This document shows, piece after piece, positions 10,901 through 22,317 of a stretch of 64,000 nt of DNA. The notes beneath the pieces are model-generated. The model was not told the DNA's origin, made no database searches, and saw nothing but the letters and a program-made list of their open reading frames with translations. The stretch spans positions 2,241,614 to 2,305,613 of the forward strand of contig NC_089181.1 of the NCBI RefSeq assembly GCF_947507565.1. The letters run 5' to 3'. Both the position numbers and the translations under genes were made by a program. Positions within the stretch are counted from its first letter, which is position 1. The number at the start of each line of letters is the position of its first letter. Source of the DNA: Oscarella lobularis (Eukaryota > Porifera > Homoscleromorpha > Homosclerophorida > Oscarellidae).

Positions 10901-12023
10901 GACATCATTTGTCTCTTTTTAGCGATCCCGTGTGGTGCTGTTCGATGAGCCGATGCGGAAGATACGTTTTTAGCGGCAGTTCGGATATGACGATATGCCG
11001 ATGGTTGTTGCCGTCTGAAGACTGCGACCCCTTTGGGCCTTACGGTGCGATCGACGCGCACTCTTTCGTTCTCTTGCGCGTGACAACGTTTTTTTTTCTT
11101 CTTCTTCTTCTTTAGGATCATGCCACGAATTGACTGACGACTTTCGCGTTGTCATGAAAGGACACACCGATTCCGTGTGGGGTCTGGCGAGCATTGGGCC
11201 GTCCCAATCGGACGAAGTCGTCGCGTCGTGCTCCGCCGACGGAACGTGTCGGCTTTGGAAGCCCGCGGAATCGGCGCAACCCCTCGCAACAATTGTTGCG
11301 ACGGAAGGTAGAGGAGATATTGGCTACGCGCGGAGCGTGGAAGTGATCGGGTTTTTTTTTCAGGTCAACCCACGTCAATTGATGCCGTACCAACCGAGCC
11401 GAATCACTGCGTTCTGGGTCATAGCTCCGGTCGCGCGGTTGTCCTCGACGTTGAACGTCAGCAACCGGTTGTTACGTGCGACGGGTCAAGTGGTATGGAG
11501 AGAGAAAAGAAATAGGGGGAGAGTGAGACGTGCTATTTAGATCTTCCCGGTCTTCAGCAGATTAACCGAATAGCTAGTCATCCGACTCTGCCTATCACAA
11601 TCACTGCGCACGAAGATAGACACATGAGATTTTTTGATAATAAATCAGGTTAGATTTTTGCATCCGCACTCGTCCTCGTTTTTTTTTTGTGACGTGGCTT
11701 GGCTTTTTAGGCGAGCAAATTCACTCTATGGTAGCTCACATGGAAGGCGTCACTTGCGTGTCCGTCGATCCGAATGGCCTGTTTCTCGTCTCAGGGAGTA
11801 AGTCGTCGCCAAGAGATAGACGAAATTTGTCCGAGAATTGCTTTACTTTGAAGGTCACGACTGCTCGTTGCGCGTGTGGAATTATGAAACGAAAACGTGC
11901 GTCCAGGAGATGACGTCGCATCGGAAGAAGTTCGAGGAGTCGATCTGCGATGTGACGTTTCACGGTGCCAAGCCGATGATAGCGAGCGCCGGAGCTGATG
12001 CCATTGTCAAGGTTTTTATGTGA
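7996..12023 (+). CDS. STRN: Striatin, STRIPAK scaffold
   Basis: Eighteen exons sum to 2745 nt, 914 residues, longer than human striatins (about 750-800). Exons: 7996-8178, 8237-8340, 8504-8589, 8653-8743, 8906-9265, 9323-9531, 9593-9724, 9776-9886, 9945-10378, 10426-10487, 10539-10655, 10710-10757, 10923-11044, 11116-11307, 11364-11492, 11541-11648, 11711-11797, 11854-12023. The N-terminus carries the striatin block (IPSVVHFLQHEWARFERER, then the coiled coil RIKMLEYALRQER, then RQGRQLLQQYLQEVGYTD). An acidic Asp-rich middle (9401-9510) precedes seven WD40-type repeats ending ASAGADAIVKVFM, as in vertebrate striatins. The first intron uses a GC donor (AAG/GCAATG). The 8590-8652 intron is less certain, because the frame stays open through it. 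Striatin holds PP2A and Mob/GCKIII kinases together in STRIPAK. Confidence 0.94.
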
Positions 12024-12225
12024 TTCAGTGGAGCGCCCGCCACCTCTATTGCCTCACGTTTCCCCTCCTCCGCTGTAGTCGTAGCGTACAAACGATTACG
12101 TAGTTTTATTTATCAGCAATCAAGTGGCCTTAACTGCGTACAAAATTTTTGAGTTTTTGTGACCAGAACTGAGAGAACCGCGCCTGAACGCATCTCCCGC
12201 GATAGCGCGCGTCCGAATAACAACA

Positions 12226-15200
12226 ATGGCCACGACGGCGCTTCAACAGGAAGTTTTCTCGCCAGAACGCGAACGTCTCGTCGGTCTTGTCTTAGTTATG
12301 ACAGGCGGAGGACGCAAAAGAAAGCAGTCGTACCTTTGCGTGACAGGTCGAGACGTCGATCGCTACTCCTGAAAAGAAAAGAGACCTCGTTTTTTTCCTC
12401 GCAGTATCGAGCGATCACGCGCAGCAAGCGTACATCCACAAAGTGAAAAAGCCGTCCGAGAAAGAGCCGTATAAGAAGAAGACGTCGTGGAAGCTGCAGG
12501 ATCTTCGCGAAGTCGACGGCAAAGATCCGAGTCCCGTGAGTCGTTTTAGAAACAGGAATTCTCCGATTAGGCAGGCCCTCTCGTAGGAAAACTGCGATTT
12601 CGATCTCCGATTCGATAAGGTGTACAAGTGGACGGCGGCTCGAGCGAGCGAAAAGAAAGCTTTTGTTCTCTGCTTGTGGAAGGTGGGGTGGGGGGAAGAT
12701 TCGATCGTCTGTTCGTGGAATGTTTTCTTTTTTCGTCGTTATAAGCTTTGCCACAAATTATTGGGAAAGGGGAAAAAACCGGAGTTCGTCAATGTCAACA
12801 AACAGAAACTGGAAGGTTAGCGGAGAGATAAGCCTCTAATCAATCATTGATTCTAATTCCCATTGTAGAGCAGCTAAAAACGTTTGATCCGTCGCGTTTT
12901 GGAGCGACGGTGACTCCTGCGGGTATCGGTGTAATAAAAAAAATAGATATGACTTGAGACTGATTCTCCTTTGAAGTTGTCGAAGAAGAGTACCAGGAAT
13001 TGACTCCGAAAGAGGAGGCCGACTTGGAACGTATATTGACGACGTGCAACTCGTCGATAGGCAACGCCGAGGCGTTTACGGACACCCTGGTCGAGCAGCT
13101 AGATGAACTCGACATGGCAAGTCATTTGTTAAGAAGAAGAAAGAATCTTTGATCATCTGATAGGCAAATCGAACAGCCATACTGAAGTCGGAGAACGAAG
13201 TGGACGCCTTGCTGAAGACGATGGACTCCGCTCTGCAAGAATTAGACAAAGTCGATCACGAGATGGAGACCTACGATTGCTTATTGCAAGTAGGTGTTTC
13301 CGTGCGCGCAGAAACGTCGTCGTCGTAATCTTCGCGTTGTGCAACAGGACGTCCGAGAGGCCGTCGAAGAAATGGACGATAAGGACAAGCAGCTGCAGAT
13401 TGAGGACGAGAACTATAGGCGATTGTTGGAAGAAGTTCAGTCACTTGTGGTGAGGTTAACTATCGCTGGGTGCTGCGCTTTGATTAGTCTCGTTTCTTGG
13501 GTAGGATAAACTTGATATTGGGCTCGAGGCGGAAGAGCTCTTGCGACACGGGGACTTGAATAATCGAACGAGTCTCGAAAGGTGCACCGAAGCGGCGCTG
13601 GCGCTGCAAAGAGCGCGCAACGTCAAGCTTAGCCCAGGTAACGCCGACGACCATCAGGGAAAATTGCACTGGATATTTTTTGGTTGAAGGAATGAACATG
13701 CTGTCAGCCGTAATGCAACAGAAGCAGTCATTTAATCAGCTTGCTTGGGCTTTCATTAAACGCCTGTCGACCCATCTCACCGGTCAATTTACGAAACAGG
13801 TAACGTACTAAGGGGTGGTGCTATCGTATCTGTGACCGTTTTCGTTGGCAGGGAGACGACGGGATGGACGTCATGGGCCAGCGTCGAGCCAATCCTCATC
13901 TACTCGTACTGCGTTCTCACAACAGCTACCATCGCGAATTGTTGCCTTATTCGAAATTGATGGGCTGGCTCAGAGATGTCGATGCGCAGCAGTACGTTGA
14001 TCTTTACAAGGTAAAGAGACACTCGCCCCCTTTTGGGGTCTCTCTTGACGCGCTCTGCGTCATTCTAGGCGTACGTCAGCTTTCTCGGTAAAGTCTATGA
14101 GAAAGAAATCAAAGAATTCATGGAATCTGTCAAGCAATCTCTTCTGGGAAAATATCACGATCACAAGAAGGGTTAGTATAAGAAGATGAGCCCGCGTTTT
14201 TTCCCCCGTCTTTATCAACACGATTAAAGGTTTTAAGTTATCGATATCCAACGCTAGTCTCGTCAAGAGTGGCTCGCGCGAGAGTTTGCATTCAAGCGGT
14301 AATCGATCGTCCGCCGCGCCATCGGCTTCTCTGCTTGACCTGACGAGTCGATTTCGCGACAAGCACGACAGCGCGTCGCTTGGTCCTACTGCGAGTGCAG
14401 AAGAACGGCAGAAATTCGACAACGTCAGTCGTCTCAGTTTGCCATTGGGGACGAATTTTTGAGATTACTATCTTTAGGCTTTTGTTATGGTGCTCGAGCA
14501 GCTGGACCCGCTGTGTAAAGACGAGCAGGACTTTTGTACGGAATTCTTTGCTTTGAAAAGGGTGCAAACTGAATTTGTTCTCTCGAAAACCCGAGCCACG
14601 GTATGTTGCTTAGGAAACGGACGGCGGTGCCGATGCGAAGGACACTCCAGGTCAAGATAGTCCCGACAGTTATTGGGCCAGACGAAAGAAGTCGAGATCT
14701 GACAAATCGGCCAAGTACGCAAAATTCTTAACTCTGATCGTAGTACTGATCATATCGTTGGATTGCAGATCACCGGCGTCGGCGTTGACTTCAAAGTGAG
14801 TTTCAGAAAACGTTTGATGTGAAGCAAGCCGGTCGTTTTTTTTTCTAGGCGTATGATGGAAGAGATATTCTCGACTTTAGAGTTCGAACTTCAACGTCTC
14901 ATCGAGTTCGGCGACAAGTTGGACGGATTGTACGTCGACTTGAAAAAAATCGGTTCACCTTTGATAATGTCGTTCGTTTTCAGCAATTCCCTTTGCATGC
15001 TCGTTCGCGTTAGTCAGCACGTGAGATTGGGAAAGACAAGCGATGATCAAGCTCGCGCCTCCTATCTCAGTCTTTGCCTTGGAAAGCATCTTATCATCGT
15101 CAAACGCCTTTTTGATAATTTTGTGGTGGGGTTCATGCTGTGACCAGTGTTTTAAAATCGATACCTGTGATAGGCTGGCCGAGTTCGGTGGACTGAAGAG

Positions 15201-16236
15201 TTGAAAGTGCCCAAGAAGCACAAGTGTGGGATATTGCCATGTGTGACGAAATTTGAGGTTCGTTCATTGCATTCGTCAACTTAGGTGTGACCGTTTCTAT
15301 TTGTGTAGGAATTTGCAACGCAGGCCGAAGATATAATTCGCGGATCAGATCGTCGTGCCGACTTGGACAAAGCGTACAAAGCCCTGATGGACGCCACAGT
15401 CGGAGCAATCGATCGCATATCGGCTGATCACCAAAAAACGCCGTCGGATGTCATAGTATTCGGTAAGCTACAGGGAACTCCTCTCTCTCCTTCAATTGCG
15501 TTGCATTGTTATCTGACTAGAAAATTTTCATCATTTATCTGGTAGTCGTTCTCTTCGGAAAATGTGCCTCTTTTCAAAAAAAATCTTGTAGACATGTTGG
15601 CTCGGCTGAAGATTAGCTGTCTCGATGCGATTCGCGACCAGGCGAAGCAACAGTACAAAGTCCACGTGGACTCCTACGTGCGCACTTACTTGGGCAAACC
15701 GTTGGATAAACTGAGTGTAAGAGAGAGGACAATGACTCGGTTTTCCGCACGATTTTGTCTTTTTTTGTAGACGTTCATTGAAGGTATACAGAATCTTGTA
15801 GCATCTGGAGTGAAACATGAAGAGGTCGGCTATCAATTGGCTTTCAGCAAGGCCGAATTGAAAAAATTGATAAAGGAATATCCCGGCGAAAGGGTTCGCT
15901 TGATTTTCAATTTTTGGTTTCTAAGTAACTAGGCTTTGTTTATCGATTAGGTGAAGAGGGGCCTGGAGTTGCTGTATCGAAAGGCGGAGAAGCATCTGTG
16001 CGAAGAAGAGAACTTGTTACAGGTATTCTCTTTCCTCTTTCTTCACTTCCAATTTTTTGGCTTGATCATTTCCTATAAAGGTTGTCTGGCATTCGATGCA
16101 AGAAAAGTTTCTTTTGCATTATAAGGAATACGAGGAACTTGTGGAAAAGTGCTATCCAGGCTCTAAAATAATGCTGGAATTTAGTTTAGACGATTTGCTG
16201 TCGTACTTTTCTATGATTGCTCGACAGCATTATTAG
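12226..16236 (+). CDS. EXOC1: Exocyst complex component 1 (Sec3)
   Basis: Twenty-five exons from 12226 to 16236 sum to 2709 nt, 902 residues (human 894). First exon 12226-12346; then 12405-12535, 12587-12682, 12746-12815, 12869-12922, 12977-13116, 13164-13289 and so on, ending 16081-16236. Recognised blocks: N-terminal PH-like region ([16 protein letters not shown]), coiled coil ([20 protein letters not shown]), [18 protein letters not shown], and the C-terminal Sec3 region ([49 protein letters not shown]). Two tiny exons, 14769-14795 (27 nt) and 15521-15541 (21 nt), are needed to keep frame and homology; the latter supplies ENFHHLS. One intron (13117-13163) has a GC donor, GCAAGT. EXOC1 marks sites of vesicle tethering at the plasma membrane within the octameric exocyst. 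Confidence 0.95.
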
Positions 16237-16398
16237 AAATAACAAACGCTAGTACACGACGCCTTTTTAGTAGGTTAATATCCGGGTACCGCGTTTTACT
16301 TACCGTTGTACATTTGAAAGAATATTTCCCGACCATCCAGAAAGGTCTGGATCGCGACGTCTCTAGAAATGATCTCTGCCTAACTTTATCGACATGCT

Positions 16399-19300
16399 AT
16401 GGACCGCGGATATCGTCTAACGTGTACGGAAATCGCGCTTGCCTTGACAACGATCGCGATTTGTGCGCTGGCGACGGCAAGTCCACGCCAAACGGTGATT
16501 GTCGACCGAAACACGGGTAGCCTTGTACCGAGAAATGCTCTCGAAGCCGGAAAAAGAAACTACAGCCTCTTGGCAATTCAAAACGATGTAAGTTGTTTGT
16601 CTTATATACGTAGAGCTCTGGTTGGGATAAACGCTACCTCTATCGCTAAATGCATGTCTAAGTAGAGTCTTGGACGCGATCTTCTTCTCGTTTCTGTGAG
16701 AGAATTGTCCGCCGGACCATCGTTGCCTTACCGACACGAAAACGTGACGATTTACCAGGACGTGCCATCTGTTGATCTCGAAACCATCTGTTCTCTTTTT
16801 GTACCGCATTCCTCGACGTCAAGTGGGATTCATTCTGTCGACAGCTGCAGTGACGATTTGAAGGACGAGGTCGATCTCTCTTGGTGCAGTTGCACGATAT
16901 TTGGCGTTGGAAAATGGGAGGATGAGGGGCACTCGTGCAATGACGTGGCTCTTCGCAATCGAACGGGAATTGTCGCTTGGAAAATCGATCTCCCGACGCT
17001 GAGCGGAGGATCTGTGCTGGAAATTAGCATCAATGATCCGAACTGCGAATGGGAAACAGAAAGGTGGAGTGAACGGCTAAAGCTTCGGAGTCATAGTCAT
17101 TGTCAATTAGGATTGTGTTAACTGAAAAGCCATTGCTCTGGGATTCCGTGGTAATTGGAAACGGCTCTAGAGGAAGTGTTTCCTTGGGTTCGAGATGCTT
17201 TGTCGTTGGATCGTTTGCAGCGTCGTGCTCGCTTCTCAATGCGACAGGGATTTTTTTCACTTTGAATGGCTTTCGCTCTGGGCTGCTTCTACAGGTTAAT
17301 GATATTGTTGTCTCTTTTATACGTGGAATACGTTTCTTGATAACTAGGCTGATTTGCTTGAACTTGGCGATCTGAATGCTGTGCAGATGATTGGGTTGAC
17401 AGACAGACTACTTATTACTACTACGGTATTTGATCCTACTCTCCAATTGACCTGGACTCATTTATGTTCAGACAGGGCTGTGGGAGTTGAGGAAAGACAA
17501 TGGCACAGGTTGGTACTATTGAAAACTTTCCTCTATGTAGAGTTTTGATGTAGCCGCAGATAGGCCTCATCGCCTTCTCAAACAGTCAATAGGGGAAATC
17601 ATTGTGCCGACTCAATCACTCGTTTCGAAAGTGGAGGTTTTACTCATATCCAGCAACAGGCGTCACGTATACAGAGGAGCAAGCTATTCGGGTACGAGGA
17701 ACGAACCCCAACCTAGGTGCATATGACAAGAGAGAAGTTTTGGTTCTAGGTGAACGTCTCAGGATCTATGAACTGAAGGGAAAACGAAACGAATCACTGT
17801 GCAATGTGGTGTCATCAGAGACTGGTCAGTTGTCGTCACACAGAGACATCGTCTTTATTTTTATATGATTGTGCTATACAGGGGGAGACTGCACTCTACT
17901 CTCACTAGCAACAAATCCACTCGATTCAGGTGGCGAAATCGTCGTCCTAACAAAAGCGCAGGTCGTCATAGTGCTGAAAGGCGAGCAAAAATTAATATTA
18001 TTAGACACGCGCGAATGACGTTGTTTTTTCTCAGAGACGTATCCGGGCGAGATTGAGGTGACGCACGCTCTTCGTATTCCCACGTGCATTGAAAGCAAGT
18101 TGTCTTCCTCGCGAGCTCAAAGTCGCGTCTCACTTGCTCTTAGGTCTTCGTCGGGAAAGTCCGACTCGCTGTCAGAACGACGAGAGGCGCGACGTCGACT
18201 TGCACTCGATTCAATTCGTCTCCTCCCTTTCTACGCACCTACTCGCTTGGGGTAACGTCTTGCTACTCAGGTATAAGGCGAAAGGAATCCTGAACTTTTG
18301 TTTGAAGTTTTTCCCTAGTCCTAATGCTGGGAGAACTTTCCACGCGATCAAATCGTTCGGAAATGTGTCTATAACGTCCGTGGCTACGTCTGAACAAGGC
18401 TACTACGCCGTCTATTTGAAGCACAGCAAAAGCGTAATGCGATCTCACGTTCAATCGTTTTCCTTGACCCAGTTTTTCTATCCCCAGCTATGGATCGGTC
18501 ACGCGTTCACTTCCACTCTTCATCACCTTCCGGCTTCGGTGGATAATAGCCTCTTCGGTTTCGATCTCTCGTCGCAATTCTACGCGGTGTCCTTCGAGCC
18601 GACTCTCGTCTCGTCTCAACGCTGCGTCAATAGGAGTCTCGTTCGCTACGACGAGGAGTTTCAAAACTCCTCGCGCGGTCCTCTCTGTCGACAGCGCGAA
18701 AGGTGCCGTCCGAATCCGTTCAGCTGCAGCGGAGGATATCAGATCGCCACTTTCTATCTGAAACGCGACGACGACGTCATTCGTCGACACGTGAACGTCG
18801 TCGCTCTGTCGAACGCAAGCGCGACGACGACGACGACGACGACGAATGTGACTGCTCCCAATGCAACAGCAAACGAAAATCGAACGCTCGTCGGCTCTAA
18901 TGGATCTTTCGTTGTCGGAGATCGGCAGAACGAAACCGCCGTGATAACGCTTTTGGATCAACTAAGGTACAGTGTAGTATACCTACGAGATGCCCCTATA
19001 ATGGATGATGCCTACCCTCCAAATCCCAATATTGGATGTTGCCCTCATTATCTATGAGTCATAGGCTCCTCAAAACCCCTTCATTGGATGTTGCCTCCTT
19101 TATTTATGAGTTATAGCCTCCTCCAAACCGGTGCCAAGAGGATACCTACGTTCATGAAGTTTAGCTTGTAGAGAATCGATGCTTTTGTACGACACTTCGA
19201 TATTTCTCGAAGCAAGTCGCTCCAGCATCCATCTCCGTGGGTTTCGAAAGACCAAGCGTGTATAGAAAAGTGGGATAGAGCGGCGATCTCGTACTAGCGG

Positions 19301-22205
19301 TGAACTACGAACTACTTGTAGGTGTGAGAAGAATGACATATTTGTGCGTGGGAGACCAAGAATCGCGATACTTTGGTCTTCTTCACGCAATTCAGTCGTT
19401 TCTTCTCCTAGTTGAAGTGAAAATGCACTTCTAAAGCGTTTCGATCGCGTCGATTCGACGGATCGTTCGTTTTAGGCGAGAAAACCGCAATGTGATCGGA
19501 AAATCGCGCTATTTTGGTGCTTTCGACGCGATTCGGCCGTTTCTCTTCCTAGGCTAGTAGATTGTTTGGTTATAGAACTTTTTTGATTCATGGGATCGAC
19601 CAATCTTTAGTTTTGGCCGAGAAAATCGCGAAAAAAAAACTAACCGCCATCCTCCCCGCCGCCGCCCCCGCCCACCACACCCATCTTAGCATATTTCACT
19701 GGGCACCGGCGCGCTGCGCCGGCGCCAAGTGAAATATGCTAAGATCCTAACTAATATAGAACTACGTTCGTGAACTTCGAAAGCGTAGTTCGTAGAAAAT
19801 CGATGCTTTCATTCGAAATTTCGATATTTCTCGAAGCTAGTCGCTCCAGCATCGATCTAAGTAGATTTCGAGGCACTAAGAATGTCTAGAAAAGCCATTG
19901 GAGCGGCGATCTCGTACTAGCAGTGAATTAGGTTCGAGAAGAACGCCATTTTGTGCGTGGGAGACCAAGAATCGCGATACTTTGGTCTTTTTCACGCAAT
20001 TCAGTCGTTTCTTCTCCTAGTTGAAGTGAAATGCACTTCTAAAGCGTTTCGGTCGCGTCGATTCGACGGATCGTTCGTTTTAGGCGAGAAAACCGTAATG
20101 TGATCGGAAAATCGCGCTATTTTGGTGCTTTCGACGCGATTCGGCCGTTTCTCTTCCTAGGCTAGTAGATTGTTTGGTTATAGAACTTTTTGATTCATGG
20201 GATCGACCAATCTTTAGTTTTGGCTGAGAAAATCGCGAAAAATCTAACCGCCATCCTCCCCGCCGCCGCCCCCGCCCACCACACCCATCTTAGCATATTT
20301 CACTGGGCACCGGCGCTACGCCGGCGCCAAGTGAAATATGCTAAGATCCTAACTAATATAGAACTACGCTCGTGAACTTCGAAAGCGTAGTTCGTAAAAA
20401 ATCGACGCTTTTGTTCAAAATTTCGAGATTTCTCGAAGCTCGTCGCTCCAGCATCGATCTAAGTAGATTTCGAGGCACTAAACGTGTCTAGAAAAGCCAT
20501 CAGAGCGGCGATTTATTGGATGTTCCCTCCTTTTTTATGAGTCATAGGCTCCTCCAACCCCTTTATTGCCCCTTTTATATACATGTATATGATTGATAGG
20601 CTGCTGTACACGTCAATAGTGTGTTGCTTGTACGTCTTTTTTGACAGATTCGAAACCCCTGTTTGGACGCTGCCTGTGCGTATTTTTCTCATGAAACGGC
20701 AGAAATGGCGTTTCGGCGTTTTGGTCAATTTAACCGGTGAGAAAGACGTTCGCATCTCAGATGTCATCGCGTACGTGCCTCCTTGCCCAGGAGACGAAAT
20801 TGATATTCGTCTGAATGCGTCGGCATCGACGCGTTCAGTGGTTCAGATCGACGTGGTGCGCCACGAAGTGAGCAACGGCTCTTACCTGTTCGAGGTGCTT
20901 AGATGTCTTTGGGGGAAAAAGAGGCTGCATACATATAACGACTTTTTTTTATCTAGATCGTTATTCGAGAAGCCGCCTTTCTACACCAAAAACAGCATCC
21001 TAGTGGCTATGGTCTCCTGACAACCGGCGTTCACGTTCAGGTAGACAACGTACGATCTTGAGGATGTCCCTGGCATCACATTTTGTCCAGGTGTGGGTTG
21101 AAAACTCCTCCTCCTCCTCCTCCTCCTCGTCATTTCTTCTCGTATGTATAAATATTTTCTTTATCGGCTCTCCTTCAGTCGATGTCGGTCGCTTTAGTGG
21201 AGCCAGTCTCTCGCAGTTCACGTGGGATGCCCCGGCGGCTTGTCATTGTCGTTTGACGCTATAGCGACGATTCTAACCGTCAACGAGAACTGGCCCGTTT
21301 GGTGCGACGTCGTCGACGTGCCCTGCTTTGATTTTAGAGCGCGTGCGTTTGGCGACTAGCGTTGCCCCCAGGACATTTTCTAATTGGCCTTTTTTTTGCG
21401 ATTAGGATTTAAACCCGTTTTTCGACTCAACGATGCTGTTTTGGGCACTACGTCGCCCTATGCGGAGCTCTACACTTTGAAGATTGTCGGACTAGGACGG
21501 GATAGAAGTAGCATTGAATATGTGAAAAATGAACGAGTGCAACGGTAAGACAGGAGCGACTCAGCGCATCGTATCGCCACTAAAAACTGTTCAGGTCGGT
21601 TTGGACAGCTGTCAATCAGACTGGAAACGATACGATATTTAGCGATGGGATGACGTAAGCGCGTGCGAATGGTGTCCTATAGTTCAATTTTCGATTTCTC
21701 TGTTTTTAGTTGGATGTGCGGTCCAGGCAGCTCTTGCTCAGACCTGAAGCCGAGCAATTTCTTCGAATCAGCCAAATTTTTTCTTCTTTTGGAATTCTCC
21801 AACAGGTGAAGATTGTTATTCAGTAGTGACACAAGCGAATCCTGACCACGTTAGGTTTATTGGAGATGACTACTGTCACTTCTCGTTCCAATTTCTTATT
21901 GAACTGCGCGTAATTCCCATGGGAACCGTCTCAATTATAACCGTTCTCTCAGTACGAAAAACGTTTTCGCGGAGCCCTTCCTTAGTCGACCAAACCCTCT
22001 TCTTTACTAGACTACCCTTGGAGCTGCATTTCTTTTGCTATTTCTCGGCTACGGCGTGACTCGTCCGGCGGTACATCGCTCAAGCAGGGCCTGCTTCACG
22101 GCAACGCTTGAATGCTTTGCCGGACAGGTTGATTGGTGGCGAAGGATGAGTTCTCGTGTTCGTCCGTCGCGTGCCGAGGACGCTGAATGGCCGACGACAC
22201 GTTAG
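16399..22205 (+). CDS. CatSper auxiliary-subunit-like single-pass membrane protein
   Basis: Secure exons include 16399-16587, 16666-17063, 17111-17294, about 18319-18966, 20648-20899, 21406-21544, 21595-21654, 21710-21805, 21855-21951 and 22011-22205; exon edges between 17348 and 18300 and between 21060 and 21380 are uncertain. Order: signal peptide (IALALTTIAICALATA), a long Cys- and Asn-X-Thr-rich ectodomain with beta-propeller-like strands (NVSITSVATSEQGYYAVYL), then GYGLLTTGVHVQ, CGPGSSCSDLKP, FFLLLEFSNRFIGDDYC and FQFLIELRVIPMG, directly followed by a membrane helix (SIITVLS, TTLGAAFLLLFLGYG) and a short tail. From memory of CATSPERB/D/E/G proteins, the pattern xSPCxDxxP...YFxxxxSNxGVDxxxYCxYxLxFxxxxHGxP before a single helix is their membrane-proximal signature. 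Such subunits form the canopy over the sperm calcium channel. Family assignment is moderate; which subunit is unknown. Confidence 0.55.
19022..19130. repeat. Short minisatellite, left part (about 50-bp unit)
   Basis: Two full units and a degenerate one, each reading roughly ATTGGATGTTGCC, then TATGAGTCATAGGCTCCTC, lie in the intron after 18966. A further unit occurs at 20513-20565, after 1.38 kb of a different repeat, so the array appears split by an insertion. Confidence 0.7.
19681..19744. repeat. Long inverted repeat (about 30-bp stem), copy 1
   Basis: ATCTTAGCATATTTCACT on the left pairs with AGTGAAATATGCTAAGAT on the right, and the GC-rich ACCGGCGC continues the stem to a loop of a few bases. 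Two mismatches occur in about 30 bp. A second copy closes the next unit. Confidence 0.85.
20285..20347. repeat. Long inverted repeat (about 30-bp stem), copy 2
   Basis: Same arms as the copy near 19681 (CTTAGCATATTTCACT and AGTGAAATATGCTAAG) with a shorter apex (GGCGCTACGCC). Conservation of the stem while the loop changed suggests either a recent duplication or pressure to keep the hairpin. Confidence 0.85.
20513..20565. repeat. Short minisatellite, right part
   Basis: One unit reading ATTGGATGTTCCCTCC and TATGAGTCATAGGCTCCTCC, the same as those at 19022-19130, lies on the far side of the 614-bp repeat block. Its presence here is the evidence that the block interrupts an older array. Confidence 0.65.
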
Positions 22206-22317
22206 TGATTGTTCTTCTGCAATGACCAACTCACCTGCTATTCGTAGTAAATGATTGGTGCATGCATTGTCCTTTTTCTCTTACGTAAGCTGGTATGTAT
22301 ATAAAATATATATTTAC

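Larger units (their letters stand above)
19131..20511. repeat. Intronic tandem duplication of a roughly 614-bp repeat unit
   Basis: The segment holds about two and a quarter copies of one unit. Landmarks such as GACCAAGAATCGCGATACTT recur at about 19352 and 19966, 614 bp apart, and the start of a third unit runs 20363-20511. Each full unit ends in a G-free pyrimidine-rich stretch, CCGCCGCCCCCGCCCACC, followed by a long inverted repeat. No protein-coding capacity is seen. The segment lies within the intron 18967-20647 of the CatSper-like gene and is bounded by units of a short minisatellite. It may be a satellite-like or non-autonomous mobile repeat; no target-site duplication could be fixed. 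Confidence 0.75.

Noticed and set aside
14599-14613. A 13-nt intron in EXOC1 (GTATGTTGCTTAG)
   Set aside because: Too short for the spliceosome. Using the upstream donor at 14562 (AGG/GTGCAA) gives a normal 52-nt intron and an intact frame.
15542-15591. Reading EXOC1 through [17 protein letters not shown] in place of the 21-nt micro-exon
   Set aside because: The micro-exon model gives ENFHHLSDMLARL, which aligns without gaps to the human protein; the alternative adds residues and needs a weaker donor.
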